Positions 47,611 through 60,362 of a stretch of 64,000 nucleotides of DNA are shown in pieces. A program made the position numbers and the translations under genes. Every line of letters begins with the position of its first letter. The stretch's first letter is position 1. The stretch comes from Leptasterias polaris (Eukaryota; Echinodermata; Asteroidea; Forcipulatida; Asteriidae). The DNA is taken from contig JAZGTN010000058.1 of NCBI GenBank assembly GCA_037783415.1, positions 7,290,001-7,354,000 on the forward strand, in the 5' to 3' direction. Under the pieces are notes generated by a model. It saw only the letters and a program-made list of their open reading frames with translations, was not told where the DNA came from and searched no databases.

Positions 47611-49239
47611 GTGGTAATGGACCCTGGAAAACAGTTTATTTGTAGCCCACATCTTGAAGTGACCTTCAGGATTTGTGTGTCTGGCTACTAGTGCATAAAC
47701 AAACCTAAAAAGATCACTACCTTGAAAATACCTAAAGGGTCCTGGAGGTTTTGCTTGTAATTTTGGGAGGAAACCAATGTCTGAGTTGTAGATCCATCCA
47801 TCCATAGATTGGAAATAATAAAAAAGATACAAATTTTGAAGCATGTAGTATGATGGTGTACTTGGGTTAGGTATTAGATTTGAATGTTTCGAATTTTCTG
47901 TTGAAAGTCAACAAAATGGTAATTGTGGTTTTGCGACAAGGAAGCAACAGTATTTAATGTCAATACAAAAAAGAAATTTTAGTTCTGATGTGATAAAAAT
48001 CAGAGAATGATTATAGCGAGTTTTAAATATTGCAGTATGAGCGGATGTATGTGTTAGGGATAAGATTACAAGGTACTCTATTTCAGAGTTTTTTGGGTTA
48101 AGAAATACAAATTGTGGTTTTCAGTTTTTAAAATGACTAATTCTTAGAAAAAGACAAAAGAAAAAATAAATACATAAATAAGTAAAAAATACAGAAAAAA
48201 ATGTTCAGAACAACGTACAAAATAAAAAACAAATACGGACAGAGAAAGGGAATACTGACTATTCAAAATTTACACAAAGGTCTTTGAGTTTTAGATTGTA
48301 GTTTGGGGACAAAAGTATCAAACATGTGAACTGTGCATCCAACATTGTTCTTATTGAAAAGGGTATTAAAAAGAGATATAGGATATTTTTTAAGTACGGG
48401 AGTATAATTATGTCCAAAGGTTAGGGATTGTAGTATCAAGGTGCTCAGTTTGCAGTTTTTGTGGTTTTAGAAATACAAATTCTGTTCTGAATTATGGGCC
48501 CAAAAAATAAAAAAAATAAAGAAATTATCGAATAATGAATGGTCAATAATAAATCAAAAATAAATAATATAACAAATAATGGTCATTTAAAAACTGTATA
48601 GAAAAAATAATAAATTTAAAATCCACTGAAGATTTATACAAAGGCAATATTTTTTTATTCACAGTTTCAGAATAGTCCTTGAGGTTTTGCTTGAAAATTT
48701 TGGAGAAAGACATAAGGCCTAAATAAGTGGATAAACACAATTTTTTAATTTTTTTTCCTGATTGAACTTGCAAAAAACATAAATAGCTAGGTTATATCAA
48801 ACGAAATGCAAAGTTTGGCGTTGTTTTTGCTCTTGGTGCTAATCATCAGCTTCCTCTGTGTCCGGCCTGTGGCAAAAAATAAAGAATGAAATGAAATATA
48901 GATTATTTTTGCAAAATATAAGAAATTAGTATTTGAAAATTATGGGTCTGTTGTGATGTTTAGGTAAGTCGTTAATCGCAAAAGTTGGAAATTTGGAATG
49001 CAGATGGTTTTAGAAACTTGAAGTATGCCCTCTTGTGTTCAGCATTGGACAGTTCTAATTGTTGAGACAGGATCTATCATGGAATGGTGCATTGAGTGTG
49101 TGAAAAGGCATTAGAAGCAATATTGATAATGTCAGATACTGTATACTACAGCTTTACACAGCAGATTGTTGAGGTTGGCATGTTTGGTGTACATATTACT
49201 TCAAAAGAATAAACATTGAAAGTTGATCTGTTGTTATAC
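47611..49239. other. AT-rich spacer with faint internal duplication
   Basis: No gene is recognised. Segments near 48,040-48,120 and 48,420-48,490 share AGTATCAAGGTGCTCAGTTT-like and AGAAATACAAATTNTG words, suggesting an old duplication of roughly 380 bp. Confidence 0.4.
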
Positions 49240-51940
49240 TCACAAGGTGTCGATCTGGGTCACAACCTTTTCGGTTGGGCTTTCAGTGTATGTGACAGAT
49301 AAGGTGACAGGCAGCAATTTTTGGAAGTCATCCAAGTTGTCAATGTTGAGTTTCGGGAGCAGTAGAGCTGATTGCACCTTGTAAGCAAAATTACTGTCAT
49401 CCGTGTGAAGGTCTATGTAGCCACTGTGATGAAAGGAGAGTAGGAATCAGTTATATGGACATAAGTTACTGTTGTAATTAGCACTGTATGGAATGGCATC
49501 CTTGCTGCGCATGCATGTTAAGTTTTTCGTTGATATTTATCCGGAGTTGTGGACATTTACGAGTACGATGTATAAGTGCTGTGCAAGTATTCCAAACATT
49601 GATTGTGTTTCTATTCAGTGTGTGGACTAGCCCTAGTAGGATGCAGTATGCAACGGAGGAGTGCAACCTGGGGTATGTGTGGATATTACTTCGTCTTCAT
49701 GCTATATACTAGGAAAAATTGTAAGATAGTTTTCAAACCTTCATTATTTCTATTAGTTATAGGGAATGTTTTTAAAGCAAAGAGGTTTTTCACTGTTTTG
49801 TGGTTAGTGTGATGATTGACTGAGATCAAACTTCGAGAGGTTGTATATTTCAGGTGCAGGATGTCTTGGAAGGTTTGATTTGTCAAGAAGTGCAACATTC
49901 AAATCCCAAAGTTTTGACCCAACATTTAAACCCGAGACAGATTCTGAGAAGATTGTTGAGTCTTTGGTAAGTTTTGTGTTGTGTTTTTGTTCTTGTTTGC
50001 TCCAAAATATGTTTTAGTGTTGTAAATCGATTTGTAATAAACATTGAGAGAAGAAGTATGTGTTTTTAGGCAGCAATGTTATCTGCCAAATGTGTACTTA
50101 CTTTGGTTTCTCCGAAAATCCTTGGATTTGAATGTCAATAGTATCGTCTGGTGAAGCAATAACCTGTGTACATGAGAAAACATAGTAGTGAGTGATATTG
50201 AATGTTTTTTCCCCAGGCTTTAGTATTTCTCTTTGGGGATGGGTAGCATCTGCTGTTTATGTTGTCTTAATGTTTAGCAGGCAGATTGCAGTTCATTGAT
50301 CGCGTACAAATTGGTTCATTTTGTGAACGAAGCTGGAACTGAAGTAATGTTTACTTTTTAAAGTTTAAAACAAGGTATCTTTTCTTGTCTTTGTTATACT
50401 AAAGTTAAATATTTTAGAATTTGTAGGCTTGAATTAGAAACCTTAATTACTAAAAATAATGGCTTTGTTTCAATGATACTTCTGATGTGTATACACATCC
50501 ATTCTTATATGTAGGCTCCGAGTATCATTTGATGACATTACACTCGGGTCTGTGTATTAAATTTGTTATGTGTACCAAAAAATATATGAATAATATTGAA
50601 AGATGACCAAAGTAGAACAATACTTTGTAATGGGGAGAAAATAAAAATGGAGGGAAAAAAAGTGATTATGAATGATATATGAAGCTATATTACAGGTTTG
50701 GAGGTTTTGGGGGTGCATATGAATGCATTGTTGAAAACTTCAAAACAGTTTAGAAGAGCCTTATTATTTGTACTTTGAAGGATCTTTTCTCTGTTGTACA
50801 TGTCCATTAATGGTCCCTGTCTATGAATATTTAATTAAGACAATTGCTGAATTTAATACACTTTTGAATTTTTAATATGTTTATCAAAATTGTATTACTC
50901 ACCTCAACTCTCGTGTACTGTGTACTGTTGAGTGTCGGCTGCTGCAGAAATTCTTTACAATACACATTTTTGAAGACAACCGATGCATTTTCAGGTGGCA
51001 CTTGACATTCTGCTGCGTCCTTCCATAGTGTTAGTCTTATTTTTTTTGCAGGGTCCTTACTGTCCTGAAGTTCAATTTCCTTTCTTTGCGATTGAGAGGT
51101 CCTCTTGACAGGAGAAACCTGTAGGTAAATACAAGGTAGAATTTGTTTGGTGATTTTATGACAAAAACATGTGAGACTTCTAAAGCTTTAATCGTGTCCT
51201 ATTTACAAAATTACTAAGACTTTAAAAGATCATATTGCATGGTAGCATTACTTTCTAGTACTTTTAGAAAGAGTTTTTAAAGTTTGTTGAAGAATATAGA
51301 GATGTATCTTACAAGCAATATAATCATAATGGTTTCGGTTCCGTTAAGGTTCCCTGCCAAATGCAAGAACATCCAACAAACCTAGAAGTTGGATGCCTGC
51401 TGAATGCAACACAAAATGCAAAAGGTAGAACAAAAGGTCTTTACCTTTGCAGGTGCAAGAAAAGTGTTGCATTTTGTGTGGGATTAGTATGGTACAGCGG
51501 TGGCACCAAACGTGTTTATCTGGGGGGGGGGGGGGCAAGGTGGGTGCAAACCTAAATTTGTCAGGGGGGGGGGCAAACATTTGTTATAATCGTAATTTGT
51601 TGTGTTGAAAAAGCATTGATTTGCCACAATGACTGTTTTTCACCAGCGTTATTCCTGGAAAATATTTGGGGGGGGGGGCAAACAAAAAAGCTTTGGGAGG
51701 GGCATTTGCATTTAATTTGTTTGCTTTCTGTTGCATCTGCCAAAGAAATGGGGTGTCATGCTTTTCAGCATGTAACAGCAATATTTTTTATTTGAAAGTA
51801 ACTTACACTTTAATTTTGCCAGTGACAGAGATGTGCTTATAAGGCGATTGTGTGATTGCCTGGGCTACTGGCATTTCGGGGGCATTGAAGAAGCGCTCCA
51901 GTGAATGTTCATCAGGTTCGAATATTTGTCCTCTACAAAT
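49240..51940 (-). CDS. OB-fold (RPA-like) single-strand DNA-binding protein, C-terminal exons
   Basis: Four minus-strand exons: 51,809-51,940, 50,903-51,118, 50,102-50,163 and 49,240-49,423. All have consensus acceptors and GT donors, and the phases match (0, 0, 2, stop), giving about 158 residues. Key segments are YKHISVTGKIKV, then RKEIELQDS followed by KKIRLTLWKDAAEC, the strand order of an RPA70-type OB fold (the xLxLW motif is characteristic). A C-terminal tail ends VVTQIDTL. More 5' exons must exist; 52,094-52,340 may hold one (VTFNGARYTILYYGIVIPF). Binding of single-stranded nucleic acid is inferred from the fold. Whether it is a host gene or element-borne is unknown. Confidence 0.7.
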
Positions 51941-52250
51941 CTGTAGTAAAATAAAAAAGTGAACCTTTTAAAGAGTTAGAATTGATATTTAATTTTTGAG
52001 ATGTCAACAAAGTAAATGGTGTACTTATTATACATTTAATGATAAAAGCATGAAAGTGATAGCAGACATAGATGTATGGTTGTAGTTTTGTTATTATAAA
52101 TGAAGCATGCTTTTGTAATAATGAGTGAACAAGATGAGATTATCTTTCACATACTTTGTGACTGCAATAACAGTACTTAATACTAATTTTGAATTGTCTT
52201 TCTTAATTTGCCTTGTTTTGAGATCGTCAGGAAATGGGATGACAATTCCA

Positions 52251-52423
52251 TAATAGAGTATGGTATATCTGGCACCATTAAAAGTTACTTCCAATTTAAA
52301 AATCAGATGTCTGTATGTAATATGACTAATATGACTAATACGTATTAGTCATATTACATACAGACATCTGATTTTTAAATTGGAAGTAATTTTTAATGGT
52401 GCCAGATATACAATACTCTATTA
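52251..52423. repeat. 173-bp palindrome overlapping a possible minus-strand exon
   Basis: Arms of about 80 bp (TAATAGAGTATGGTATATCT and its near-complement at the right) meet around 52,330-52,340 through a short TATGACTAATA repeat. The left arm reads, on the minus strand, as plausible coding sequence (LEVTFNGARYTIL) in an open frame of 66 codons; the right arm is its inverted copy. It may be a foldback element or an inverted duplication of an exon. Confidence 0.75.
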
Positions 52424-54047
52424 AGTTATTCTTAAAGGTGTAGGGTCTGTAGTTTGTACTGTAGCCAATCATATTGATTTTATTATTGCTATTTCCTTTT
52501 TGGTGAAAAAACCCTGACAGATCTGTGTACTGTAGTGTGTGTATGTGTGCAAAGTTAAAAAAACAATTTAATTGATTTTTTTAGTTTTTTGTTTTTTATC
52601 CAGACACTGACTGGTGCTTTGTGGCTGATAACAGCTGTACACGACACTATCAATGATAGAGCTGTACATAGGGAAAGTGTTCAACGTGTTCCTTCATGTT
52701 GGGCTAAGTACAGCGGATACAATGAATTTAAGAAGAAGAAAAAAACCAAACCGCAACTAAGTGGTTCAAGTCTGAAATTCCATGCAGGCAGCTTGATGTC
52801 AGTGATCCTGAAACCGATCTTTTCTAAAAATGATTGGAAAAGTATGCGCAACGACATCAGCCTTTTGGCCGACTGCCTTTCAAGCTACTCTGACTATCTC
52901 CAGAAGGAAGCACAACATCAGTCAAAGCGACAGTATCTAGAGCATCCAGTCAGACAGGTAAAACAAAATTCCCATGTATTTAATTATAGATTTTGTTGTT
53001 GTTGCCGTGGTTAATTTTGTGGATTTTTTCTAGGAATGTCTATGTTTGGCTTTCAATTTCACTTTCTTTTTACTTGATCAAGGTGTCAGATTGTGCTACG
53101 ATGCAACTCATTAAGAAAACAAATGGTGAAGTGGCTGAAGAATACAGGGTGCTAGACAGAACAATCCGCGAGTTCAATATAGGAGACTTTGAATTTTGGG
53201 ACGAAGCCATTCATGCACCAGCAAGCAACATGAGCCCATCTCAACGATACTGGTTTGTCCAACACATCCGCCTCTCAGTAGACATTGATCTGCTAAGGTA
53301 ATTTTTTTTTAAAAGTCAAAAGTCAATATTATTTTCCATTGACATACAGTTTAAATGCACTCAAACTCTACGATTCATATTTAACTATGGCAGATATTCT
53401 CCTGGAGGAAGCCATACTCAAGTGCTAGTTTTTGCACGAGTCAAAGAGAATCGCACATCAACTGAAATTGCCAACGATTCTGCGAAGTTGATGTCCATCT
53501 GTCAACCAAAGCTTCCTGTATTTCATACATGCCAAATGAAAAGAAATTTCAAACAACAGTAAGTTTTTTTCGTTTGCATGGTTTCAATGAAGTTTTACTA
53601 ACACAGTTTACACTAGAGCCATAAAAGTGAAAACCTTTCATTTAAATTTTGCTTTTATATGCCTGTATGTTGCATTTTAATGTATACTTTTAAATGTTTT
53701 TTCATGTAAATATCTACTTAGAGTCCTACAATGGTATGAGAGGATGCTATGCATCTGTTCTGAAGATTGGAGACATGCCCTCTTCTGGTGAAACTCTGAA
53801 ATGGCCAGGTGTCACCAATTTTACCAATTTCTCCTTTGAGGAAGGTGGTGTGCGCTCCTGGCTCGCTTACAGCATTGGCAACCAATTCCATCCCTACGCA
53901 AAATTGATCAAGCAACCACCTGTTGGACATTATACTGAGCCCAAAGTCTTGACGGGAGCAATTCGTCATCAAAGAGATGATGTTCAGTTCTCCTGTACAG
54001 AATCAAACTGTGTCAAAACTTTCCCCACTGATTAGCTCCTAACACAT

Positions 54048-54103
54048 TAGCCCCAATTTAGGGCCAATCCACTCTGGAGTGGATTGGCCCTAAATTGGGG
54101 CTA
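54048..54103. mobile_element. 56-bp perfect palindrome insertion with 9-bp duplication
   Basis: Two 27-bp arms that pair without mismatch (outer end TAGCCCCAATTTAGGGCC) surround a TG centre. CTAACACAT occurs immediately left (54,039-54,047) and right (54,104-54,112). Removing the palindrome and one CTAACACAT brings the finger helix and its histidines back into one frame, so this is a clean insertion. A 9-bp duplication fits Mutator-like elements, but 56 bp is unusually short for a MITE. Confidence 0.85.
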
Positions 54104-54500
54104 CTAACACATCATTTGGCAGCTGGACGGCATATGTTTCGTCCCCTTAAGGAATCTCGTCTTGACAAGATTGCACGTCAGTGGGCTGAAAAGATTGGCG
54201 AGATGCAAGCTGGCCCTTCTTGTTCCAGTAAAGGTGTTGAGACCGTCAGATCGGGAGCAGCTTCGGCCTCTATGTCACAGGCAATCCTTTCTGGCTGGGC
54301 TCGCAAGTTTTCCAAGGCAAGGAAGAGGTTTTCACAGCAAGTGAAGGATTTTTTGCTTGCCCAGTTCATGATTGTCGTCAAAACAGGAAAGAAGGAAAAC
54401 CCAGAAACTGCATGTGTCCCGGCGATGACTGGTTGACTACCCAACAGATAGCCAGCTATTTTTCACGTCAATTATTGCACACTATTACCTTTCATGAAGA

Positions 54501-56084
54501 GAATTGTACACAATAACATTTCATGAAGATTACCGTACACAATTACTTTTCATCAAGATTATTGGGATATTGTACATAATTAAGAAACATGCATGGTATT
54601 TCTGAAGAGCTTGTTCTAGTGCAGTTTTCAATGAAACCATGTTAAATTCCACCATGTTAAAAGCATTTTCATCATCTGGGACACTGCCATCAAAGAGCTT
54701 GACTGATGTGCAAAATAATGGTGTAGAATTGGTAGAAAGACAGGTTCTCGTGGATGCTGTACAGAACCAGTGTGAGCTTTGAGGCATTTAAATGCATGAT
54801 GCCATCGGACGCTTATCAAGTTTTCGTTTTTGATTAAAAGAGTCAGTACTAGGGCCTACTCTTCCATTTTTTATTTTTGTTAATCTCAAAATGTTGATGT
54901 TCTAAAACTACACCTAGCCAATTAGCTTTCCAATTGTCTTGTTACCATCAGGGCTGATTTTCACACCCCAAAAATCCATCACTCAATGGCCAGTACTGCT
55001 TTCAACTTTGATGCCGTTTGTGTATTATCTATGGTGTAATACTTGTACCACTCTATCTTGACTGTATAGTCAGTGAATACCACACACCGGTAGTGTGAAG
55101 GTAAAAACTAAAACATATTGAACTGTTGCACTCATGAATATGTCAATAAATAAAACCATTGACACTTATTGTGTTATTATCTAAACTATAATAAAGTCCT
55201 GGTGTGTTTATTTTGTTTTCTAATGTTTTCTAATTACCTTATTTTGAAGAGGACCAAATAACTTGCACTGGTAGCTACTCATGTGATCATACAAATCAGA
55301 AAGGGTGAAAGGCTTGGAGGAGGGGGTTATAATTAAAATATGAATCAGGATTTGAGTATTTAGTCAGTGTCTGAATCCTGAGGAAATTGGTCATGTTTAC
55401 CAAAACACTTAATTAAGGATTCAAGGACCAACATAATTGTTTCATGTAGGGTAATGAGAGGTTTGCTTCATGTCCAATGCATCGAGACTACCGTTGAAAA
55501 CGAGGCAATCGCAAATCACAACAGGTACCAGTTTTGAATGATGCAATGCTAAACCGCCATTATAAGGCAAAAACAGGCTCCTGCCATTTCAAACAAAAAA
55601 CTGCTGGCAAATATTTTATTGATGCTACCTAAGGACCATAATAAGAACTCTCTTTCACCCAAGTGTCGTTGCTCACAGACCTGCACTAATGACTCTACAG
55701 CGACTCAAAGATGTGATGCAAATTTGGTGGTACCCTTAAATGAAGAGTTACTGTTGCCTTTCAACAGTCTTGTTTTTTCAGTCTTGTTTAGGTCAGGATA
55801 CTAACTAAAGACCCTGCCAATTTCATTGCTCTACTGTATTCCACCTTTCAGCAGCAAGTGTTTAAACTTTTGTAGTCAAAAATCATCAAAAACGCAATTT
55901 TTCCACTAGAAAACAAATTTTTTGCTTTTTTTTCTGTTAGGGAGGTCGGATTGGCCAAATATTGTGCACAGCCTCAAGGCTACCTATGACCCACCTACCA
56001 CCAAAATTTCAGCCAAATCCGTTGACCCCCACCTTATCACGGTCTGCATGGTCCCTCTCATGGACATGCTCCTCTCATGGACAT
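54501..56084. other. Spacer
   Basis: No gene is recognised. Probable 3' flank of the disabled gene, with tandem related words CACAATTA(C/T)TTTTCATGAAG-like near 54,475-54,560 and AATAAA signals around 55,147. Frames of 60-85 codons (minus 54,530-54,819; plus 55,619-55,804) have no recognisable domain. Confidence 0.4.
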
Positions 56085-56935
56085 GCTCTTAATTAATTAG
56101 CCCATTTACAGCGAGGTGAACATTTAATTAGCCAGTCTTGAGACCACTGTATCTCGAAAAGTATACAACCGATTGTCAAACTTTTTTCAGTTATAGACTC
56201 CTTGGGCATTAGAGATTAGCCTGGGGTAACCGTCACCCCATGTTGATCTGTACTTCAGGGTCAACCGGAAGTAGGACCTATCTCAAGAACTACACAACCG
56301 ATTTTCAAACTTTTTTAGTTATAGACTCCTTGGGCATTGGAGATTAGCCTTGGTTAACCGTGACCCCATGTTGACCTTTACCTATGGGTCAACCGGAAGT
56401 GGGACCTATCTCAAGAACTACACAACCGATGTTCAAACTTGTTTTAGTTATAGACTCCTTGGGCATTGGAGATTAGCCTTGGTTAACCGTGACCCCATGT
56501 TGACCTTTACCTATGGGTCAACCGGAAGTGGGACCATATCTCAAGAACTACACAACCGATATTCAAACTTGTTTCAGTTATAGACTCCTTGGGCATTGGA
56601 GATTAGCCTTGGGTGACCGTGACCCCATGTTGACCTTTACTTCCGGGTCAACCGGAAGTGAGACCATATCTCAAGAACTACACAACCTATTTTCAAATTT
56701 TTTTCAGTTATAGACTTCTTGGGCATTGGAGATTAGCCTTGGGTAACCGTGACCCTATGTTGACCTTTACTTCTGGGTCAACCGGAAGTGGGACCATATC
56801 TCAAGAACTACCCACCCGTTTTTCAATTTCGTTTCAGTTAGAAACCCTTTGAGCATTAAATGTTAGACAAGGGTTACCATGACCCCATGTTGAACTTTAT
56901 TTCTGGTTTAAAAGCTCCTTTCGATTCAGTATCAG
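56085..56935 (-). repeat. Inverted block of the 130-bp repeat family
   Basis: The reverse complement matches the left part of array units: TAATTAATTAAG, GCGAGGTGAA, then five monomers with CAACCGGAAGT about 130 bp apart (56,260-56,780). It ends in the CTCAAAGGGTTTCTAAC-type variant seen at the outer edge of the large array. Frames of 64-77 codons (56,350-56,852) are repeats of the same non-coding monomer. Confidence 0.88.
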
Positions 56936-57126
56936 AATGAAGACCCGGGGCCGATTTCACTAAAGTCCCCATTTGCGATCATCGCTATCACACTTGCGAT
57001 GCGATCGCTAACCGCAAATCCATCGCGCTTGCGACGTCCTGATTTTGCGTTTCACTAAAGTCATCGCAGTTGCGATGATGTAAAAAGGAAAATAAACGTT
57101 TTGTACGAGGCTAAAAGTAGTGACCC

Positions 57127-60100
57127 ATGACAGAGGCAGAACCACCGAAAAATAGCGGCCCGGTTAAAATGGGGTCTTGCTCTACATGCACTTCGGCTGA
57201 CGTCGCTGCTCACAAGAAGTTAAAGGATTCGTGTAAGCAAACGGTAGGTGAAAATGGCAAAAATCTATGAAATACATCTACGTAATGTTTTGACTATAGC
57301 CGGCCGGCCACACACACCGTTCCCTCATCTAGATCATCATACTAGATGCTGAACAGGCTTTGATGAGAACCCCCGTAGAAGTAGAAGTAGACTGATAATC
57401 ACGGATACTGATTGATATTAAATGATAGTAGTGTGTCTCATAACACGGCCGGCTATCGGTGTACATGTACATGTACATGTACATGTACGTGTATGTTGTT
57501 GATGTACATTGTACACTAACATTACAAATGACTACAGTAACACTACCATAATAGCTTTTTATTATAGTATCAGCGAGCAGTCATGGCTATGTTAATGTTG
57601 TATAGATTCTAGTCTAGTGTGTACTACTACTACTTGTACTACACTACTACCTAAATAGGTAAAGTGATACTTTAGTTATCGCTAGCTACAGCAGGCATGG
57701 CAGCAGTAAATTACCTAGTAAATCGTGTTTTATGTGTCATACTATTTAATAATAATAATAATAATAATATACCACGCTGGACCCCCTCTGCTTCTTTTTT
57801 CATGAGATTGAGACCTCTTTTGTTTGTCCAAATGTTTCCCTCATATAAATCGTATCTATTCATAAACTTGTCCAAGCCAAGGTGTTATTTTTATCACTGT
57901 GGTGAAGAGTAAGTGATAACGAGAATGTTTATGTCAACCAATATTACAAAATGCTGCCTTACCACCGCACAACCATAACAAAGTACTGTAATATTTATTA
58001 GAACAAAAGCAGTTGAAAGAACATCTATTTATACTTTGTCATTCTCTTATCAAATTAGAAATCCAGGGGGAAGAGATGGGAAGAATGGGAGATCATAGCG
58101 CTAGCTTGATTTGTTAAGGACAACTCGAGAGACCTCTTCGGTAGCACAGGTGGGGCTGCAGTTGAACATGTAAAACGCAAGGGCTGCATGAAGGCAGAGA
58201 TGGTGCTCAAGGCAGCAGGTGGAGCGGATCGGGTTGGTGGATGGGAGAATATAAGGAAAAAGTGGGCTGATGCCAGCTATCGAGCTAAAGTGTATAATAG
58301 GAAAAGACAGGGAAAACATGTGACCGGTATGTCTTTGGTTAATGCATGCAAATTCGTTACTGTAAAAGAAACAAATGACTGAACTAAAAATTATCTAATG
58401 TGTTAAAAATTATCCCTCTGCTGGAGGCAGGTTATGTGTCTTATCATTTCAAGGGGTTGGGATTGTGGCTGATAAAGATAGACAAAAAAAGCTCCAATAG
58501 GGTTCACTATACAACACTGAACAGCCCTGAAAATGGTTTTGCAATTGTTCCTATCACAAATTCAAACACTCTTATGGGGTGTGATGAAAACGACATATTA
58601 TTTTTCAAATGTGTTTTAAAGTAATTGGCCAATCAGTACTAATGATTTAAATTTGCTATGAGGATACTGTTTGAATATTTAGTAAACTTTTAACTTTTCC
58701 TCTAAATTAGGAGGTGGAAAACAGCCTGAAATCAATCCTGCAATGGAGGCAGTTCTTGACGCCTTACCTGACGAATTAACTGAAGGTATTGTTCCAGAAG
58801 GTGTAGGTGAGACAACACCAAAGGTAAAGTAACAGCTTTGTGTCATGATGGTTTAGATATAACATATTATAGGTTGCTTTTAACTTTTCCCTTTACTTCC
58901 CAGATGACTTGGCCCATTGAAATTTGCTTTTCCTAAGTAAAGTCTGACTGCATTTTTATCTGATTGGCAGTCAACAACTGGGGTCAAATGACTGATGTTG
59001 ATTCCTGCGCAGCATACTGTGCTGCTCTTTGCTCAAATTTACCTCTAGAATGATGTATGATTGTTAACACACCATGCACGTTAAGCACCACCAAAAATGA
59101 TGGCTAGTGTCAATTCAACTGAATTAGTCATTTTATTTTTCTAATTAGCAACAGAATAATAACAGTTTAACACTTTTAAATGAAAAAAAAATCAAAGTGG
59201 CAATGTTTTAATAAAGAAGAAAATAAACAAACAAACAAACAAACAATATGGGGACATATTCAAAGCAAAAGAGGCTCACACGGCCTGTATCAAAATGCCC
59301 ATGTACAAAAATCAAATTGTACGTAAATTTGTTTGACAACTAAAAGACAGACAGAAAAGCAAATGGTCAAAACAGTTCACTTATTATTATTTTATTTAAT
59401 ATACATATTTTGGATTGAAGGGTGCTATTAAACACATATGGACTTTCAAAACAAACCTAATAGTGTTGTAAATGTTTTCATCCCTATAGGTCAATATGAA
59501 ATCCTCGTGTCCACCACCATATAAACCTTCATCTCCAGACACAACTGATACAGAATCTGAAGTAAGTTCAAGCCTTCATACAGAGGCAACTTATTGTATG
59601 ATACATTTTATACCAATATTGAATGCCTGTGGGTGTATTGTCATAAGGTAAATTCAAGACTGTTCCATTTTTCAAATATTTGTTTTCTCACACTTGGACC
59701 CTTGGCACAAAGGTTTTTACACAATAAACTCAAAATAGATACATAAAACACGTCCACCCACCCTCTCCAATATCTCGCAACACTTTTGGGCACAAGACAT
59801 AAATGCTGTTTAGAAACAATATATTTTGTGGCCAGATGATAGAAGAACAATGTTTTGGCATGTCACTCTACTACCTTTCTTGGATTTCCTGTACAGAGTA
59901 GCGGTAGAGAAGAAATGTAACTCACACTTTTTGTTTATCCATTTATTAACAGTGACAGACACAAGAGTCACAATCATCCCAGCTTCAACTTTCGAAGGGA
60001 AAGTCTAAAAGGCAGGCAAAGCAACAGACAACAAAACCAAAGAAAAAATTCAAGAAAAGTAAGGAGCTTGAACTACTGCAACTAAACAGAGACATCTTGT

Positions 60101-60243
60101 CCTTGGAAAAGGAAAAGATGAAACACAGAAACGAGAAGATTGGTCTTCAAAGAGAGTTGGTGAATGTTTTGAACAGCATAAATGACAACATTGCCAAACT
60201 TATTCCCACACCAATCCAAATTCTCATGGAATCTGAGCAGTAG
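57127..60243 (+). CDS. Harbinger Myb/SANT-like DNA-binding protein
   Basis: Five predicted exons: 57,127-57,243, 58,119-58,326, 58,711-58,823, 59,490-59,561 and 59,959-60,243. Splice sites are good (GTAGGT, GTATGT, GTAAAG and GTAAGT donors), all phases match, and the total is exactly 265 codons. Exon 2 reads RDLFGSTGGAA...WENIRKKWADASYRAK, like the end of the trihelix/SANT domain of Harbinger Myb-like proteins, which carry transposase into the nucleus and bind transposon ends. Exons 2-4 continue with an acidic, Pro-rich linker. Exon 5 is a basic, then coiled-coil segment (LELLQLNRDILSLEKEKMK...). The first helix of the domain is not obvious, so an exon could be missing between 57,244 and 58,118; exon 1 is the least certain. 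Confidence 0.6.
57244..58118. other. Intron 1 region of the Harbinger Myb-like gene
   Basis: Contains a (GTACAT)n microsatellite at about 57,461-57,491 and a short (AAT)n run near 57,748-57,770. A 71-codon frame (57,697-57,912) spans the latter and has no recognised domain. Confidence 0.5.
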
Positions 60244-60362
60244 GGTTACAAAAACACACATACACTTGTTCCTTGTTTTAATCAATTTCGTTGTTGAATT
60301 GTTTTTATTTTTAAGTTGGGAAATTGTGTAATAAAGGATACCCTCTTTTTAATTACCCTTTA

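Larger units (their letters stand above)
49619..54500 (+). pseudogene. Spliced gene ending in C2H2 finger plus C-terminal domain, disabled
   Basis: Candidate exons: 49,619-49,672 (weak), 49,854-49,966, 52,604-52,957, 53,083-53,297, 53,394-53,558, and the last from about 53,722. Phases match up to 53,558; the last junction does not, so a lesion or missed exon lies there. The last exon has a finger SCTESNCVKTF...LLTHHLAAGRH (C-x4-C-x12-H-x5-H) followed by GWARKFSKARKRF and FMIVVKTGKKENP. This pattern resembles an uncharacterised family expanded in aquatic invertebrates, as I remember it. Disabling changes are TAG at 54,033 inside the finger, a 56-bp palindrome insertion at 54,048, and a frameshift near 54,430 (DWLTTQQIASYFSR continues in another frame). 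Its intron appears to contain the minus-strand OB-fold exons. Confidence 0.55.
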
